A stretch of DNA of 64,000 nucleotides from positions 1 through 64,000 of the forward strand of contig NZ_NEGH01000013.1 of assembly GCF_002135375.1 (NCBI RefSeq). Reading direction: 5' to 3'. A program made the position numbers and the translations under genes. The notes beneath the pieces are model-generated. The model did no database searches. It saw only the letters and a list, made by a program, of their open reading frames with translations, and was not told where the DNA came from. Below are positions 16,714-27,029 of this stretch, one piece after another; within the stretch, counting starts at the first letter, position 1, and each line of letters opens with the position of its first letter. This DNA comes from Acinetobacter sp. ANC 4558 (lineage in GTDB: Bacteria > Pseudomonadota > Gammaproteobacteria > Pseudomonadales > Moraxellaceae).

Positions 16714-17730
16714 TTAATCATATTTAATAGTGACAGTTGCAACCCCTTGAACATGACCAGATGTAACAGTTTGTGCTGTTTGAATATAACGAGCTGTTAA
16801 AGGCATATTATAATTAATCGTCTGATTTGAGTTTACGGTACCTATATTAAATGTAGCATTTTTGGTGATGACTGCATTGGCATTGTTATATTTATTAATC
16901 AATTGAATGCTGACACCATTTGCTTTTGAGTTCGTAGGCGCACTGTTTATGATTGATTTTAAATCAGGATTTGCAATAAAATCATAACTTAGACTAATTT
17001 TATTAGAAACTTGCATATTGGTTGGATTCACACCGCCATTACATAAAATTTTAAAGTTAAAAGCTTGCTCACCTGTCGTCGTACCAATTCCTTTAAATTT
17101 ATCTTTAGTGACTGTTGGTAGGGTAATAATTTTATTGATATTACCTTGAATTTCGCAAGAGGAAGACGCAATCGTAATTGCATTGCCGTAAATTGTTGAC
17201 GTAAGTCGAGGACGGTTAGGGTGACCTTGATTATAATAGCGACTATACTGTCCAGGTGTTAAGCTGCCCGATCCAGTAACAGCATTTGTTTTATATATTT
17301 GGACATGAAAATGACCATCGCCTAAAGAATGGGGTCCTGAATCTAAATCTACGGTGTAAGGATAAAATCCTGAAGCATTACCTCCAGTAGTTGTTCTGTA
17401 AAGTTTTATACCAATGCCTGGGATATTCGTAGAATAAATTTTACTTCCTAAAGAGCTTAATTTGAGGGGCTTTGATAATTCGGCAATATTCTTTCCTCCA
17501 TTTTTATCACATATAACTTGAGAGGAACCAGAGGTGTAGTTGAATTTACCTTCTTTTATTAAATAACCAACAGGCATGCTTGGGGTAACAACTAAATTGC
17601 CCATATCCATTGAAACATCAATAGTTTCAGCATTGCTGGGGCTCAAGGTACACGCAGCATATGCTTCAGAGAGGGAAGCGGTGCAAATGCTTAGAAATGT
17701 GCTAGTTAATAGTTGAATTTTCATTGACAT
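16714..17730 (-). CDS. Fimbrial tip adhesin, two-domain (copy 1)
   Basis: A 338-residue paralogue of the following gene, with a signal peptide (cleavage near AYAACTLS), a divergent N-terminal domain and a C-terminal pilin domain beginning SSSCEIQGNINKIITLPTV and ending VTIKYD. The start codon overlaps the end of the usher gene by ten bases (ATGTCAATGA), so translation is probably coupled. A second Met at residue 3 is an alternative start. Shared N-terminal features with copy 2 are few: YSTNIPGIGIKLYR against YSTNIQGIGIRLSR, and the FITTVVQMKI/IDVSMDMGN region. Probable role: adhesion at the fimbrial tip, secreted through the FimD-like usher next door. Confidence 0.82.
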   Translation of the reverse strand: MSMKIQLLTSTFLSICTASLSEAYAACTLSPSNAETIDVSMDMGNLVVTPSMPVGYLIKEGKFNYTSGSSQVICDKNGGKNIAELSKPLKLSSLGSKIYSTNIPGIGIKLYRTTTGGNASGFYPYTVDLDSGPHSLGDGHFHVQIYKTNAVTGSGSLTPGQYSRYYNQGHPNRPRLTSTIYGNAITIASSSCEIQGNINKIITLPTVTKDKFKGIGTTTGEQAFNFKILCNGGVNPTNMQVSNKISLSYDFIANPDLKSIINSAPTNSKANGVSIQLINKYNNANAVITKNATFNIGTVNSNQTINYNMPLTARYIQTAQTVTSGHVQGVATVTIKYD

Positions 17731-20279
17731 ATTGTCTCTAAAGAAATGACATTCTCAGTTTTGGCATCCGTATTTACATCATAATTTATTTTACATTGTT
17801 CTGTAGGATCATCGCCCCATTTAACTGTTATCACATCTTTAAGATGATTTGTACGTATATAAACGAGACTTCCTTGAGCGACCATACCAATGTTTTCATT
17901 ATTAGAGTTATAAACTTCAGCTGCAAACGGTATGTTTTTTCCATCGGTTGTTACGCTATGAATATAAAAAGCTTTGCCAGATTTCGTTGCAAAGTTGACC
18001 TTTGAAATAGCGCCATCATAAGGTGCAATACGTTGACTATTTTCTAAAAGCTCAACATTTGTAGACATGTTTTGAGGATCTAAAGTAATGTTATTTAATC
18101 GATAAGGTGTTACATAAGGAATTACAGCATAGCCAGATTTGTTAATGGTTAAACCCGTTGAATTATTCACTTGAGCACCAACGGCATCAGGTGCATAGAC
18201 CAGTACCATTGTCTGACCTTGATCTGCACCAAAATGAACGCCGTGTGCATGCGCTACAACATTACCACGTGCTGAAACCATTGCTTGTTGATAAGAATTT
18301 GCTATTGAATAGGAGCCACCAAAGGTTGCAAAATTGGTTTTATATTGTGCATTAGTATTGAAGCTTGGGTTTTCACCAAATTGATCTGAAGTTGAAGCCC
18401 CGTAACTGAAGCGGTTGCCAATCATACCGCTTACTCCCAGTGTTGTATTATTTGGAGTGGTTATAGAGTTAATATTAATCGATGATTTTTTAAAGGTTAA
18501 AGGTAGTGAAAGGGTCATCATATATTCAGTATCATTGTTTGTATCTCCAGAAATCGTATTTCTAACTTCTCTCTTTAATGCGGATAAACCATATGTTAGT
18601 CCATGGTAAGTATTGCTGTAGCCAATTTGATATTGACGTTGAGACTCATTTCTATTCCAATAATCTGTCCATGAACCCGTCGCATAGAAATTGCCTAAAT
18701 TATTCGGTAGTCCTTGGTTTAACGTAATCTGAAATTCACTACGCTGTTTACCAATGTGGTTAGAGCTCAGACCACGTTTATCAAAGTCATTAATTAGAAG
18801 CGCATCACGTAATTTGTAAAAATTTTCAGTAGAATAACGATAAGCTGCAAGAGTGAAATTGGTATTGGTTGGCACGATGAGCTTGCTATAGCTAAGACGA
18901 TAACTTTGTCCAGCTAAGTCTTTACGATTTTCAAATTTTGCTTGAGAATGAGTGACGTCTAAAGCGACAGCACCAATAGGAGTTGCAAATGCAGCACCTG
19001 TTGAAATCGCTTGATAATTTTTAGCGACTTGAATGCCTGCGAATCCAGTTAAATAGTTATTAATACCTAGCTGAAATTTTCCTTGAAAAATGGCAGGATT
19101 AGAATTTATATCTTTGTCTCTAAACTGACCCAATGTTAATGCATAGCGTTTCATTCCTGGGCGAAGCATTTGAACAACAGAAGCATATGGAACGGTAAAT
19201 GTTTGAATACTTCCATCACTTTCAATAACTGAAACTTTAAGTTCACCGCCAAAACCTGTTGGATATAAATCATTAATTTCAAAGTTACCTGCTGCAACAG
19301 TTGATTGATAAATAATTTGACCTTGTTGATGAACTTCAACTTTTGCATTTGTTTTTGCATAACCTCGAATACGTGGTGCATAACCTAGCATGCTATCTGG
19401 AAGCATTCGATCATCGCTTGAAAAATCCATCCCTCGATAGCCAAATGAATCAAAAATTTCACCATTTGTGAAATTATCACCTAAAGTAAGTACACCACGA
19501 TATTGAGGAAATGCTCGTTGTAAGTAGGTAGAAACTGAATCATAGCTAGAACTTGAATTATTATTGAATGCGCTATCGCGCCACTGCCATTGCCCATTAT
19601 GGCGGAGTTGCCATCCTGCAATGTTAAGTCCTGCATAAATTGAAGAAAATGCATTTGTTGTATTTGCGTTGTTTGACGCATTAAACGATTTATATGCACT
19701 TGCATTGTAAGAGAGAAATGCAGCATTTATACCACGATCCCATACACTCGGATCAATATAACCTTGGGCATTTTGTTGAAGAGCAATCTGGGGAATTGAA
19801 ATATCGATACGAAGTGTAGATGAGTCAAACTCATAAGATGCATCTTCAATCCATTCATTTATTTTTAAACATTGTGGAGATGATAAGTCACTAACTTTCT
19901 GTTTTAGTATGTCTGTTTTAACACCAAATTCTAATAAGTTAGATGCCGTGAAACATGTAAATGCATTTGACTTTTGGTCAATTGCTTTGAAAACGATTCG
20001 TTGCTTGCGTTTCCAGTTTTGGTTTAAATAGACATCTACGTTATATTCGCCTGGTAAAATCGGATTACCATATTTAAATCGGTCAATATTTACGTGTTGA
20101 GCATGATCACCAATGAGGAAATTTGAATCGAAATCGGCAGCTTGCGTTATTGTTGGTTGTGTTAAGCTTGTTTGATCAGCATAAGTAAGAACTGGAAAAC
20201 TTATGATTACAGCACCAGAAGCCATGTAATAAGCGATATTGTGTTTTATCCATTTATAATTTTGTTTATTTTTTTTCAT
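17721..20279 (-). CDS. Fimbrial outer-membrane usher (FimD/PapC family)
   Basis: An 852-residue usher that assembles pilus subunits and threads them through the outer membrane. Signal peptide MKKNKQNYKWIKHNIAYYM... is followed by the N-terminal domain (FDSNFLIGDHAQHVNIDRFKYG), the beta-barrel pore with plug region (APRIRGYAKTNAKVEVHQQG, QIIYQSTVAAGNFEINDLYPTG), then two C-terminal domains (GQTMVLVYAPDAVGAQVN; KSGKAFYIHSV). A cysteine pair is present at the very end (EQCKIN, LETICQ), as in other ushers. Length is normal. It lies between the chaperone gene (59 bases upstream) and the adhesin, which overlaps its stop. Family identity is firm; the pilus type is not named. Confidence 0.95.
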   Translation of the reverse strand: MKKNKQNYKWIKHNIAYYMASGAVIISFPVLTYADQTSLTQPTITQAADFDSNFLIGDHAQHVNIDRFKYGNPILPGEYNVDVYLNQNWKRKQRIVFKAIDQKSNAFTCFTASNLLEFGVKTDILKQKVSDLSSPQCLKINEWIEDASYEFDSSTLRIDISIPQIALQQNAQGYIDPSVWDRGINAAFLSYNASAYKSFNASNNANTTNAFSSIYAGLNIAGWQLRHNGQWQWRDSAFNNNSSSSYDSVSTYLQRAFPQYRGVLTLGDNFTNGEIFDSFGYRGMDFSSDDRMLPDSMLGYAPRIRGYAKTNAKVEVHQQGQIIYQSTVAAGNFEINDLYPTGFGGELKVSVIESDGSIQTFTVPYASVVQMLRPGMKRYALTLGQFRDKDINSNPAIFQGKFQLGINNYLTGFAGIQVAKNYQAISTGAAFATPIGAVALDVTHSQAKFENRKDLAGQSYRLSYSKLIVPTNTNFTLAAYRYSTENFYKLRDALLINDFDKRGLSSNHIGKQRSEFQITLNQGLPNNLGNFYATGSWTDYWNRNESQRQYQIGYSNTYHGLTYGLSALKREVRNTISGDTNNDTEYMMTLSLPLTFKKSSININSITTPNNTTLGVSGMIGNRFSYGASTSDQFGENPSFNTNAQYKTNFATFGGSYSIANSYQQAMVSARGNVVAHAHGVHFGADQGQTMVLVYAPDAVGAQVNNSTGLTINKSGYAVIPYVTPYRLNNITLDPQNMSTNVELLENSQRIAPYDGAISKVNFATKSGKAFYIHSVTTDGKNIPFAAEVYNSNNENIGMVAQGSLVYIRTNHLKDVITVKWGDDPTEQCKINYDVNTDAKTENVISLETICQ

Positions 20280-20338
20280 GAGACAACCCGCCTATTAAAT
20301 ATTAATAGGTGCTTTAGATTAAAAAAGAAAAAGTAAAA

Positions 20339-21067
20339 TTAATTAAGTTTTAATTCAGTCTCAACTCGACCGCCATAGTCATTGATGGTTGTAAATGATA
20401 ATTTTCCTTGCACCGCATTAGAAATATTCAATTTTTCGGTAGAAAATGGCTTAAGCATTACGCCATCTGCTAATAGTTCAACATTTTTATCGCCTACTGT
20501 ACTGTTAATACCTGTAATCGTGATGTGGTATGGTGTTGGATTTTTTACTTCCAAAGATGAACCTTTGCGAAACCATTGAAGTTTAGTTGGAGCTAAAGAA
20601 ATATCTTCTTTTAAACCAGCAGGGCGATAAAAAAACTTAATTCTCGATCGAATGGCGAGTTGTAAAAAATTATCGGGTATATCGGTTTCATTTTTTGTTG
20701 TTGGTTTGGGTGGAATATCTAATACATTTAACCAAAATAGTGTTTCTTGGGTTTTACTTAAATTTATTGTTTTGGGTAACGCCGCTATTCTTAAAGCTTG
20801 TCCTTTTTGTGCTTCAACACGACTAATAGGAGGTGAAATCAAAAAAGGTGCCTTTGATTGATCAGGCGTTACTTTTGCATCACCATCGTCAATCCATGCT
20901 TGAACTAAGGAGGGCTTGGTTCCATTATTACTCACTTGAATTGTTATTTCACGTGCATCTGAAGGATAGATAGCACGAGTCCCATGAATAATAATTTCAG
21001 CATGGGCAGTATATATAGGAATAAGTATTGTGCATATAACTGCTTTTAATAACTGATTAAATTTCAT
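20339..21067 (-). CDS. Periplasmic fimbrial chaperone (PapD/FimC family)
   Basis: A 242-residue periplasmic chaperone with a signal peptide (ending IPIYTAHAE). The two Ig-like domains carry the family signatures: GTRAIYPSDAREITIQVSN at the N terminus, RVEAQKGQALRIAAL in the middle, TLFWLNVLDIPPKP with the donor-strand region, and LAIRSRIKFFYRPAGL. It caps pilin subunits by donating a strand and hands them to the usher. The gene is 59 bases before the usher and 71 bases after the major pilin, consistent with one fimA-C-D-adhesin operon. All expected parts are present. Confidence 0.94.
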   Translation of the reverse strand: MKFNQLLKAVICTILIPIYTAHAEIIIHGTRAIYPSDAREITIQVSNNGTKPSLVQAWIDDGDAKVTPDQSKAPFLISPPISRVEAQKGQALRIAALPKTINLSKTQETLFWLNVLDIPPKPTTKNETDIPDNFLQLAIRSRIKFFYRPAGLKEDISLAPTKLQWFRKGSSLEVKNPTPYHITITGINSTVGDKNVELLADGVMLKPFSTEKLNISNAVQGKLSFTTINDYGGRVETELKLN

Positions 21068-21138
21068 ATTTTCACCCCACCAAAGTTAATCAAATTAGAA
21101 CTAAGAAGCGAGCTTCTTAGTTCAAGAATAATTTTTAA

Positions 21139-21675
21139 TTATTGATAGATAATTGTATATTGCACAGAAGTTGTTACAGGACCGGGAGTTGCTGCATTTG
21201 TTGCATAGTATTCTGCATAATAATGAAGATCTGCGGCACCATTTGCGACTACGTCAATCCATTGAGAGTTAGTTTGGTTACCAGTCGTACTATTAGCTGC
21301 TAAAATAGGAAGAAATTGACTATTACTGCCAAGTAATTGAACTTTTACGTTGGTTGCACCAGCAGTCGCTTGGTTGTTTAAACGGCCAGTAGCAAAGTCA
21401 ACAGTGGCACCAGGTTCAAAATAAGTTGCAACTTTACCTTGAGAGCATTTTGCTAAATTAATTGAAAATGGTGTTCTACCAGCAACGGCACCCGTTGTTG
21501 CAAGTGATTGTTTAGACACTGTCGGAAGAGTGACTGTAAAATCTTTACCAGCAGGTGTAACAATGTCACAAGTTTTATCTGTTACCAGTCCATTGATTGT
21601 GATCGTACCATCTGCTGCATAGGCTTGAGTAATGGCAACTAAAGAAAGCGCAGAAATTAAGGCAATTTTTTTCAT
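21139..21675 (-). CDS. Major fimbrial subunit (type 1-like pilin)
   Basis: A 178-residue pilin with signal peptide MKKIALISALSLVAITQAYA. The mature part begins ADGTITINGLVTDKTCDIVTP, containing the first cysteine; the second is in NLAKCSQGK. The protein ends TTSVQYTIIYQ with the penultimate tyrosine needed for chaperone recognition. It is the first gene of the minus-strand fimbrial operon, so the promoter should lie in the 570-base region before it. Abundant small residues and Thr/Ser/Ala bias are usual for rod-forming subunits. Confidence 0.93.
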   Translation of the reverse strand: MKKIALISALSLVAITQAYAADGTITINGLVTDKTCDIVTPAGKDFTVTLPTVSKQSLATTGAVAGRTPFSINLAKCSQGKVATYFEPGATVDFATGRLNNQATAGATNVKVQLLGSNSQFLPILAANSTTGNQTNSQWIDVVANGAADLHYYAEYYATNAATPGPVTTSVQYTIIYQ

Positions 21676-22219
21676 TTTTAAAACTCATTATTGTAAAATA
21701 TTGTTATAATTACAGCTAACTTTTAATGCTCAGCAGCCAACCGCAATTGTTTTTTATTTTATATTATTTTTGTAAAGTGTTAACTGTTTATCATTATTTC
21801 TGTTTTTGAATTTTATTATTTTTTAGATTATTAATAACTTTAATTTTATTAAGAGTGTTGGTTTTAACTTGATTTGTCTTCATGCTTAAAATCGAATTAT
21901 AAGTGTAATTTTTATATTAGGTAAGTTGGCTGATGATATTTTAAAAATAATTCAGTTTTTAATTTTGATTAAATATAGTTGTTATTTAAGTATTTTTAAT
22001 GATTCATTTATGCAGTAGAAAAAATGTATTAAATTTAAATGATCATTAATTTGATTTGATCGGTAGTATGTTCCTTGAAAATATGGATCTTATTTTTTAG
22101 TTTAAACTTTCATATACTAACTCTTGAAATACATGATTATTAATTTTTTTTTCTCGATAGGATGATGCATTTTAGGGATGAATGGTTACAAAAAAGTATA
22201 AAAACAATTTTATTTGCTT
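21676..22219. other. AT-rich region between the fimbrial operon and bioB
   Basis: About 540 AT-rich bases upstream of the major pilin gene. No gene, tRNA, invertible-promoter repeat pair or known regulator site was recognised. It presumably carries the fimbrial promoter. Confidence 0.45.
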
Positions 22220-22242
22220 TAAAGCCTCGTATTGAGGCTTTA
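22220..22242 (-). terminator. Hairpin after bioB
   Basis: Perfect 9-base arms TAAAGCCTC and GAGGCTTTA around a five-base loop, immediately past the bioB stop. Likely terminator. Confidence 0.65.
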
Positions 22243-22246
22243 GTGT

Positions 22247-23236
22247 TTAGGCCTGCATTGCATCAATTGTTAGTTCTAAAATACTGAGTTTGGGCTTTTC
22301 CACGTTTAATCCTAATTTTTTAAGTAGAACTTTATCCCTACCATCCCCAGCATTAGGCGTTGTAAGTAGTTTTTCACCTGAAAAGAATGAATTAGCACCA
22401 GCCATAAATGCCATTGCTTGGTCTGTATCACTTAATGATTCTCGACCAGCAGATAGGCGAATATAACTTTTTGGCATGATGATGCGTGCTACAGCAATCG
22501 TACGGATCCATTCTGTAACATCAAGTTTCTCTACGTCTTGCATAGGCGTGCCTTCTATAGGGACAAGCATATTAATGGGTACGGATTCAGGATGAATTGG
22601 AAGAGTAGCAAGTTCATATAGTAGACCAATTCGATCTTTTTGACTTTCGCCTAGACCTAAAATACCACCACTACATATTTTCATACCAGCATTTCGAACA
22701 TGATCTAACGTATCTAAACGATCATCAAAAGTGCGTGTACTAATAATGTGAGAATAGTATTCTCTGGAAGTATCTAAATTATGATTATAATAATCTAATC
22801 CAGCATCTTTTAAACGTTCAGCTTGTGATTGATTTAACATCCCTAAGGTCATACAGGTTTCTAAGCCAAGTGCTCTTACTTCTTTCACCATTTCTAAAAC
22901 ATAGGGCATATCACGTTCATGGGGGTTGCGCCATGCTGCACCCATGCAAAAACGAGTTGAACCTTGCTCAACGGCTTGCTTTGCTTCTTCAATGACTTTT
23001 TCCACTGCAATTCTTTTTTCTGTTTCTAATTTTGAATCGTAATGGGCAGACTGTGAGCAGTATTTACAATCTTCTGGACATTTTCCAGTTTTAATAGAAA
23101 GTAATGTACTGACTTGAACCGTATTTGCGACAAAGTTTTTACGATGAACATTTTGTGCTTCAAATACTAAATCTAAGAATGGAAGAGCATAAAGTGCTTG
23201 AATTTCATCGCGTGTCCAATCGTTTCTTATTCCCAT
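22247..23236 (-). CDS. bioB: Biotin synthase
   Basis: A radical SAM enzyme that inserts sulfur into dethiobiotin to form biotin. The [4Fe-4S] cysteines are C53, C57 and C60 in [15 protein letters not shown], at the same positions as in E. coli. Other landmarks are [15 protein letters not shown], the conserved [12 protein letters not shown] and GGILGLGES, and [24 protein letters not shown] near the C terminus, which carries the arginine ligand of the second cluster. The 329-residue length is standard. No other bio gene is adjacent, so it is monocistronic here, with 281 bases of non-coding sequence upstream. Confidence 0.97.
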   Translation of the reverse strand: MGIRNDWTRDEIQALYALPFLDLVFEAQNVHRKNFVANTVQVSTLLSIKTGKCPEDCKYCSQSAHYDSKLETEKRIAVEKVIEEAKQAVEQGSTRFCMGAAWRNPHERDMPYVLEMVKEVRALGLETCMTLGMLNQSQAERLKDAGLDYYNHNLDTSREYYSHIISTRTFDDRLDTLDHVRNAGMKICSGGILGLGESQKDRIGLLYELATLPIHPESVPINMLVPIEGTPMQDVEKLDVTEWIRTIAVARIIMPKSYIRLSAGRESLSDTDQAMAFMAGANSFFSGEKLLTTPNAGDGRDKVLLKKLGLNVEKPKLSILELTIDAMQA

Positions 23237-23517
23237 TTTAAAATTCCATTGTGATGAGTAAGACCGAGAGCGATTTTTACATTGATTACATCGAAAAGAA
23301 AGGCAATAAACGACAAATTTGGTTAGCTTTATAAAATATTTCGATGTTTTTTTGTAAAATAATTTTTATTTAGATATCTGCAAAGTTGTGTATTTTACTG
23401 TAAATATAGTGACAATATTTTTATTTTAAGAAATAAAAATTGTAGAGAATTAGAGGTTAAAATTTATAAATTTTGCAAACTTTGTAAGGAACTAGATTTT
23501 GGCTACATAGGGAGAAT

Positions 23518-24612
23518 TTACGATTTTTTTTGTTGCTGTTGCTGAATTGCCCAATCAATATGGACTTGCACAATGTGATCATGCGCATCACGGGTCGTTT
23601 CTAATAGATTTAGAATATCGATTGAATAAGGTGCATTGCCGAGTCCAATTGCAATATTGCGTTTAAAGCTTTGGTAACCCGTGCGTCGAATGGGACTTCC
23701 TTCGGTCTTAGCTAAAAAATCAACCTCATTCCACTTCCAAAGCTCAACTAATGTCAGATGATCTAAATCATGTCGTGGGTAAAAATCTTCAATATCAGTT
23801 TTTTTAGCAAAACTGTTCCACGGACAGATTAATTGACAATCATCACAACCAAAAATACGATTTCCAATCGATTTTCTGAACTCTTCGGGAATAATCCCTT
23901 TATATTCGATTGTTAAGTAAGCAATACATTTTCTTGCATCCAACATGTATGGTTCCACAATAGCTTGTGTCGGACAAATATCTAGACATGCAGTACAAGA
24001 GCCACAGTGTTTTGTCGTGGGGGAGTCGAAAGGTAAGTCTAAAGATGTAAATAATTCGCCTAATACAAAAAATGAACCTGATTTTTTATGAATAAGTAAG
24101 GTGTGTTTTCCTGTCCATCCCATTCCTGCATTTTCAGCTAATGATTTTTCAAAAATTGGAGCTGAGTCTGCAAACGGACGAGATTCAAAGTCGCCAAATT
24201 TTTCTTTAATCTTTGTTGCTAAAATTTTTAAACGACCACGCATGACTTTATGATAATCACGACCACGTGCATAGCGGGCAATAATGCCACTATTGGGTAA
24301 ATTGGGAATAGTTCTTGCCTTTGGCGGCTCTACTAAGTAGTTCATTCGAACACAGATAATGCTTTTGGTGTTGGGAACGAGTAATGTCGGATTTGCACGC
24401 TTCTCTAAATTCTCAGCTAAATAATTCATATCAGCATGGTAGCCCCGTTTTAAATATTCTTTTAAACGAGGAAGTTCTGCTTGAGCATCTGGACGAGCGA
24501 TGACACAATCAGAAAAACCAAGCTGTAATGCTTGAGTCTTAATCCATGCTTTGACAGCTTCAGGATCATGCTGGTGAACATGAATTGTGGGTAAAGATGA
24601 CGTAGAATTCAT
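23518..24612 (-). CDS. queG: Epoxyqueuosine reductase
   Basis: QueG reduces epoxyqueuosine to queuosine in tRNA, using cobalamin and two [4Fe-4S] clusters. The ferredoxin-like cysteines are in CGSCTACLDICPTQAI and CDDCQLICPWN. Other family stretches are RYARGRDYHKVMRGRLK, DSAPIFEKSLAENAGMGWTGKH and GSPIRRTGYQSFKRNIAIGLGNAP. The start at ATG 24612 gives 364 residues. The frame stays open upstream, but any longer start would run into the divergent nnr gene, which begins 21 bases away. The two genes therefore share a very short divergent region, with promoters inside each other's coding sequence. The ribosome binding site is weak. Confidence 0.93.
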   Translation of the reverse strand: MNSTSSLPTIHVHQHDPEAVKAWIKTQALQLGFSDCVIARPDAQAELPRLKEYLKRGYHADMNYLAENLEKRANPTLLVPNTKSIICVRMNYLVEPPKARTIPNLPNSGIIARYARGRDYHKVMRGRLKILATKIKEKFGDFESRPFADSAPIFEKSLAENAGMGWTGKHTLLIHKKSGSFFVLGELFTSLDLPFDSPTTKHCGSCTACLDICPTQAIVEPYMLDARKCIAYLTIEYKGIIPEEFRKSIGNRIFGCDDCQLICPWNSFAKKTDIEDFYPRHDLDHLTLVELWKWNEVDFLAKTEGSPIRRTGYQSFKRNIAIGLGNAPYSIDILNLLETTRDAHDHIVQVHIDWAIQQQQQKKS

Positions 24613-24633
24613 AAAAAATAAGAGGGAATAACA

Positions 24634-26088
24634 ATGCATCAGCAAGTTTATCATAGTGCTGAAATTCAAGCATGGGAGCAGCGCTGGTTTGACCAGAAAA
24701 ATAGTTCTTATGGCCTGATGCAACAAGTTGCTTGGCATATTTCACAGCGATTAATTCCAATTTTATTGTCAAAAAATATAAAAACAATAGCGGTATGTTG
24801 TGGACAGGGCAATAATGCTGGGGATGGTTATTTAATCGCACAGTATTTATGGGAACAACATTTTACGGTTGATCTTTATACCGCTGAACGTGGTCATTCT
24901 TTAGATTTAGCCAAAGCGTATGATGCTGCCGTATTAAGTGGTGTACCTATTTATGATGGCTTTGAGTTTCAGCAACTGTATGATTGTTATATCGATGCAT
25001 TATTTGGTATTGGTTTATCTCGAAATTTGGATGAATTTTGGCAAGCCATTATTTATAAGATTAACCAACAAGATGCTTTTAAGGTTGCAATTGATATTCC
25101 AAGTGGATTGCACCCCAATACGGGGCAACCTTTACCATGTGCAATTAAAGTAGATATGACTTACACCATATTGGCAAAAAAAGCGGGGTTGTATACTGGG
25201 CAAGGCAAAGAGTTTGTTGGTACTATTGAAGTGGTTTCATTAATTCCCAAAGATTTTGAATTACCTACATTTGCACACTTGTCTCCAAAAAAAATTACCT
25301 TGCCTAGACGTAAAGCAGATGGGCACAAAGGTATTTATGGTCATGCATTAATTGTCGGTGGGCATCAAGATATGGGAGGTGCTATCATTATGGCTGCTGA
25401 GGCTGCATTTGCCACTGGAGTTGGTAAGGTTACCGTTGTATGTCATAAAAATCATCATCAAGCGATTTTGGCAAGATCACCTAATATTATGCTAAGGGAT
25501 ATTGATCATTTAAGTGCAGAACAATTACATGAGTTAATTTCTCATATCGATGTTGTTGCGTTTGGAATGGGATTAGGGCGAGATAAGTGGGCAGAAAAAC
25601 ATTATATACAATGGTTTGAGTATTTATCTGGTATAGATAAAACTGTAGTCTTTGATGCAGATGCTTTATGGTTTTTAGCAAATAGACCAGTTAAGTTGAC
25701 TTTTGAGACGTATTTAACCCCCCATCCAGGAGAAGCTGCAAAATTATTAGATGTTACTACACATGATATTGAAACAGATCGAACGGCTACAATTCAAAAA
25801 TTACAACAAAAATATCAGGGGCAGTGGGTTCTAAAAGGTGCAGGGAGTTTAATTCTTGAAAAGGAATTATGGATATGTACTGCTGGAAATGCTGGTATGG
25901 GAACAGGAGGAATGGGCGATATATTGTCTGGAATGATTGCGGGCTTGAAAGCACAATTTAAAGATGATATTGCTTTGCATGAAATTGTCACCTTACATGC
26001 GTTGGCTGGAGATATGCTTGCAAAAGATGGTGTAAGAGGATTGCAAGCGCAGCATATGCCAGCCGCCATTTATCATGTTGTTAACTAA
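24634..26088 (+). CDS. nnr: Bifunctional NAD(P)H-hydrate repair enzyme
   Basis: Repairs damaged NADH and NADPH hydrates. The 484 residues form two domains. The N-terminal YjeF_N epimerase is residues about 1-205 (CCGQGNNAGDGYLIAQYL, IDALFGIGLSR, AIDIPSGLHPNTG). The C-terminal ADP/ATP-dependent dehydratase is a ribokinase-like fold (HKGIYGHALIVGGHQDMGGA, TPHPGEAAKLL, GMGTGGMGDILSGMIAGL). The GAGGG ahead of ATG 24634 supports the start. It is divergent from queG, and in many gammaproteobacteria these two genes are also neighbours (queG/nnr/tsaE). Confidence 0.95.
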   Translation: MHQQVYHSAEIQAWEQRWFDQKNSSYGLMQQVAWHISQRLIPILLSKNIKTIAVCCGQGNNAGDGYLIAQYLWEQHFTVDLYTAERGHSLDLAKAYDAAVLSGVPIYDGFEFQQLYDCYIDALFGIGLSRNLDEFWQAIIYKINQQDAFKVAIDIPSGLHPNTGQPLPCAIKVDMTYTILAKKAGLYTGQGKEFVGTIEVVSLIPKDFELPTFAHLSPKKITLPRRKADGHKGIYGHALIVGGHQDMGGAIIMAAEAAFATGVGKVTVVCHKNHHQAILARSPNIMLRDIDHLSAEQLHELISHIDVVAFGMGLGRDKWAEKHYIQWFEYLSGIDKTVVFDADALWFLANRPVKLTFETYLTPHPGEAAKLLDVTTHDIETDRTATIQKLQQKYQGQWVLKGAGSLILEKELWICTAGNAGMGTGGMGDILSGMIAGLKAQFKDDIALHEIVTLHALAGDMLAKDGVRGLQAQHMPAAIYHVVN

Positions 26089-26120
26089 AAATTCTAAATA
26101 TCTGTTGATAATGTATTGAG

Positions 26121-27029
26121 TTACAGCGCTGCAAGCACACTGACCAGTATGGGTGCAAGTAGTGATAAAATAAAGCCGCTGACCATCGCATGAGGAATGA
26201 AGTCATTGCCACATGCTTGTTTAATCATAGGTAAGGAGACATCCATGGAGGTTGCTCCAGCTGTTGCAATCGCAGATCTCGGATATCTCCATCCCACTGC
26301 ATACATGATTAAAATGGCAATAATTTCGCGGAACAAGTCATTCATTAATGCAATGCTGCCTAGTTCAGCATTACGCAGTTCTGTAATGACAATTCCAGAC
26401 ATTGAATAGAAGCCATAGCCTTGAGAAAGCATAATTAAATCTTTAAAGTTAATGTTTTCTATAAAAAGAATGCTCAGGAATGCCCCAAAAATAGAGCCAA
26501 TAATTGCACATAAAGGTACCAGCATAATTCTCCAGTTCATCCATGAACGATCTAAAGGGGAATATGCTAAGTCTAAACCAATGAGGAACATGAAGAAGAG
26601 CAACAGGTTCCAAGAGTTGATATGTAGTGTGTAATGAAAAGATGTCAATGAGATTGCAGCAAAATAACCGAGGCAAAGTGCAATAAATGCATAACTAATA
26701 TTGAGTAAAGATTTAAAAAATAATGAAAGTGATACTTGGCCGTGCGTAGGTTGAATACCTAAACTTTTAAAGAAAAAGTAACAACAAATAACGGTGCCTA
26801 GAGATGTACAAACTGAAATAATCAATGCACTTTTTAAAATGAGTTGAGGTTGCGTAATAGAGTCAATAATTTGGGCAAATTCAAAGGCAATCGCAAAAAG
26901 TAGAAGATATGAAAAATAAGGAAGTAGCTTAAAAGCAGCTTTTTCTATCATAGAGGGTAATCGTCTTGCGAACAAAAAACCAATAATTAAACAAACAAGA
27001 AGTTGAAAAATAAGCCAAATGGATTGCAT
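26121..27029 (-). CDS. LysO-family (DUF340) membrane exporter
   Basis: A 302-residue protein with about eight or nine hydrophobic segments. It matches LysO/YbjE-type lysine exporters: IGFLFARRLPS near the N terminus, DLAYSPLDRSWMNWR in the middle, and the conserved SQGYGFYSMSGIVITELRNAELGSIAL followed by SAIATAGATSMDVSLPMIKQACG. E. coli LysO exports lysine and thialysine; substrate here is inferred. It is convergent with nnr and divergent from an AraC-type regulator gene 314 bases away, which might control it. Confidence 0.82.
   Translation of the reverse strand: MQSIWLIFQLLVCLIIGFLFARRLPSMIEKAAFKLLPYFSYLLLFAIAFEFAQIIDSITQPQLILKSALIISVCTSLGTVICCYFFFKSLGIQPTHGQVSLSLFFKSLLNISYAFIALCLGYFAAISLTSFHYTLHINSWNLLLFFMFLIGLDLAYSPLDRSWMNWRIMLVPLCAIIGSIFGAFLSILFIENINFKDLIMLSQGYGFYSMSGIVITELRNAELGSIALMNDLFREIIAILIMYAVGWRYPRSAIATAGATSMDVSLPMIKQACGNDFIPHAMVSGFILSLLAPILVSVLAAL

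Noticed and set aside
21676-22246. Possible invertible promoter for the fimbrial operon
   Set aside because: No pair of inverted repeats and no recombinase gene nearby.
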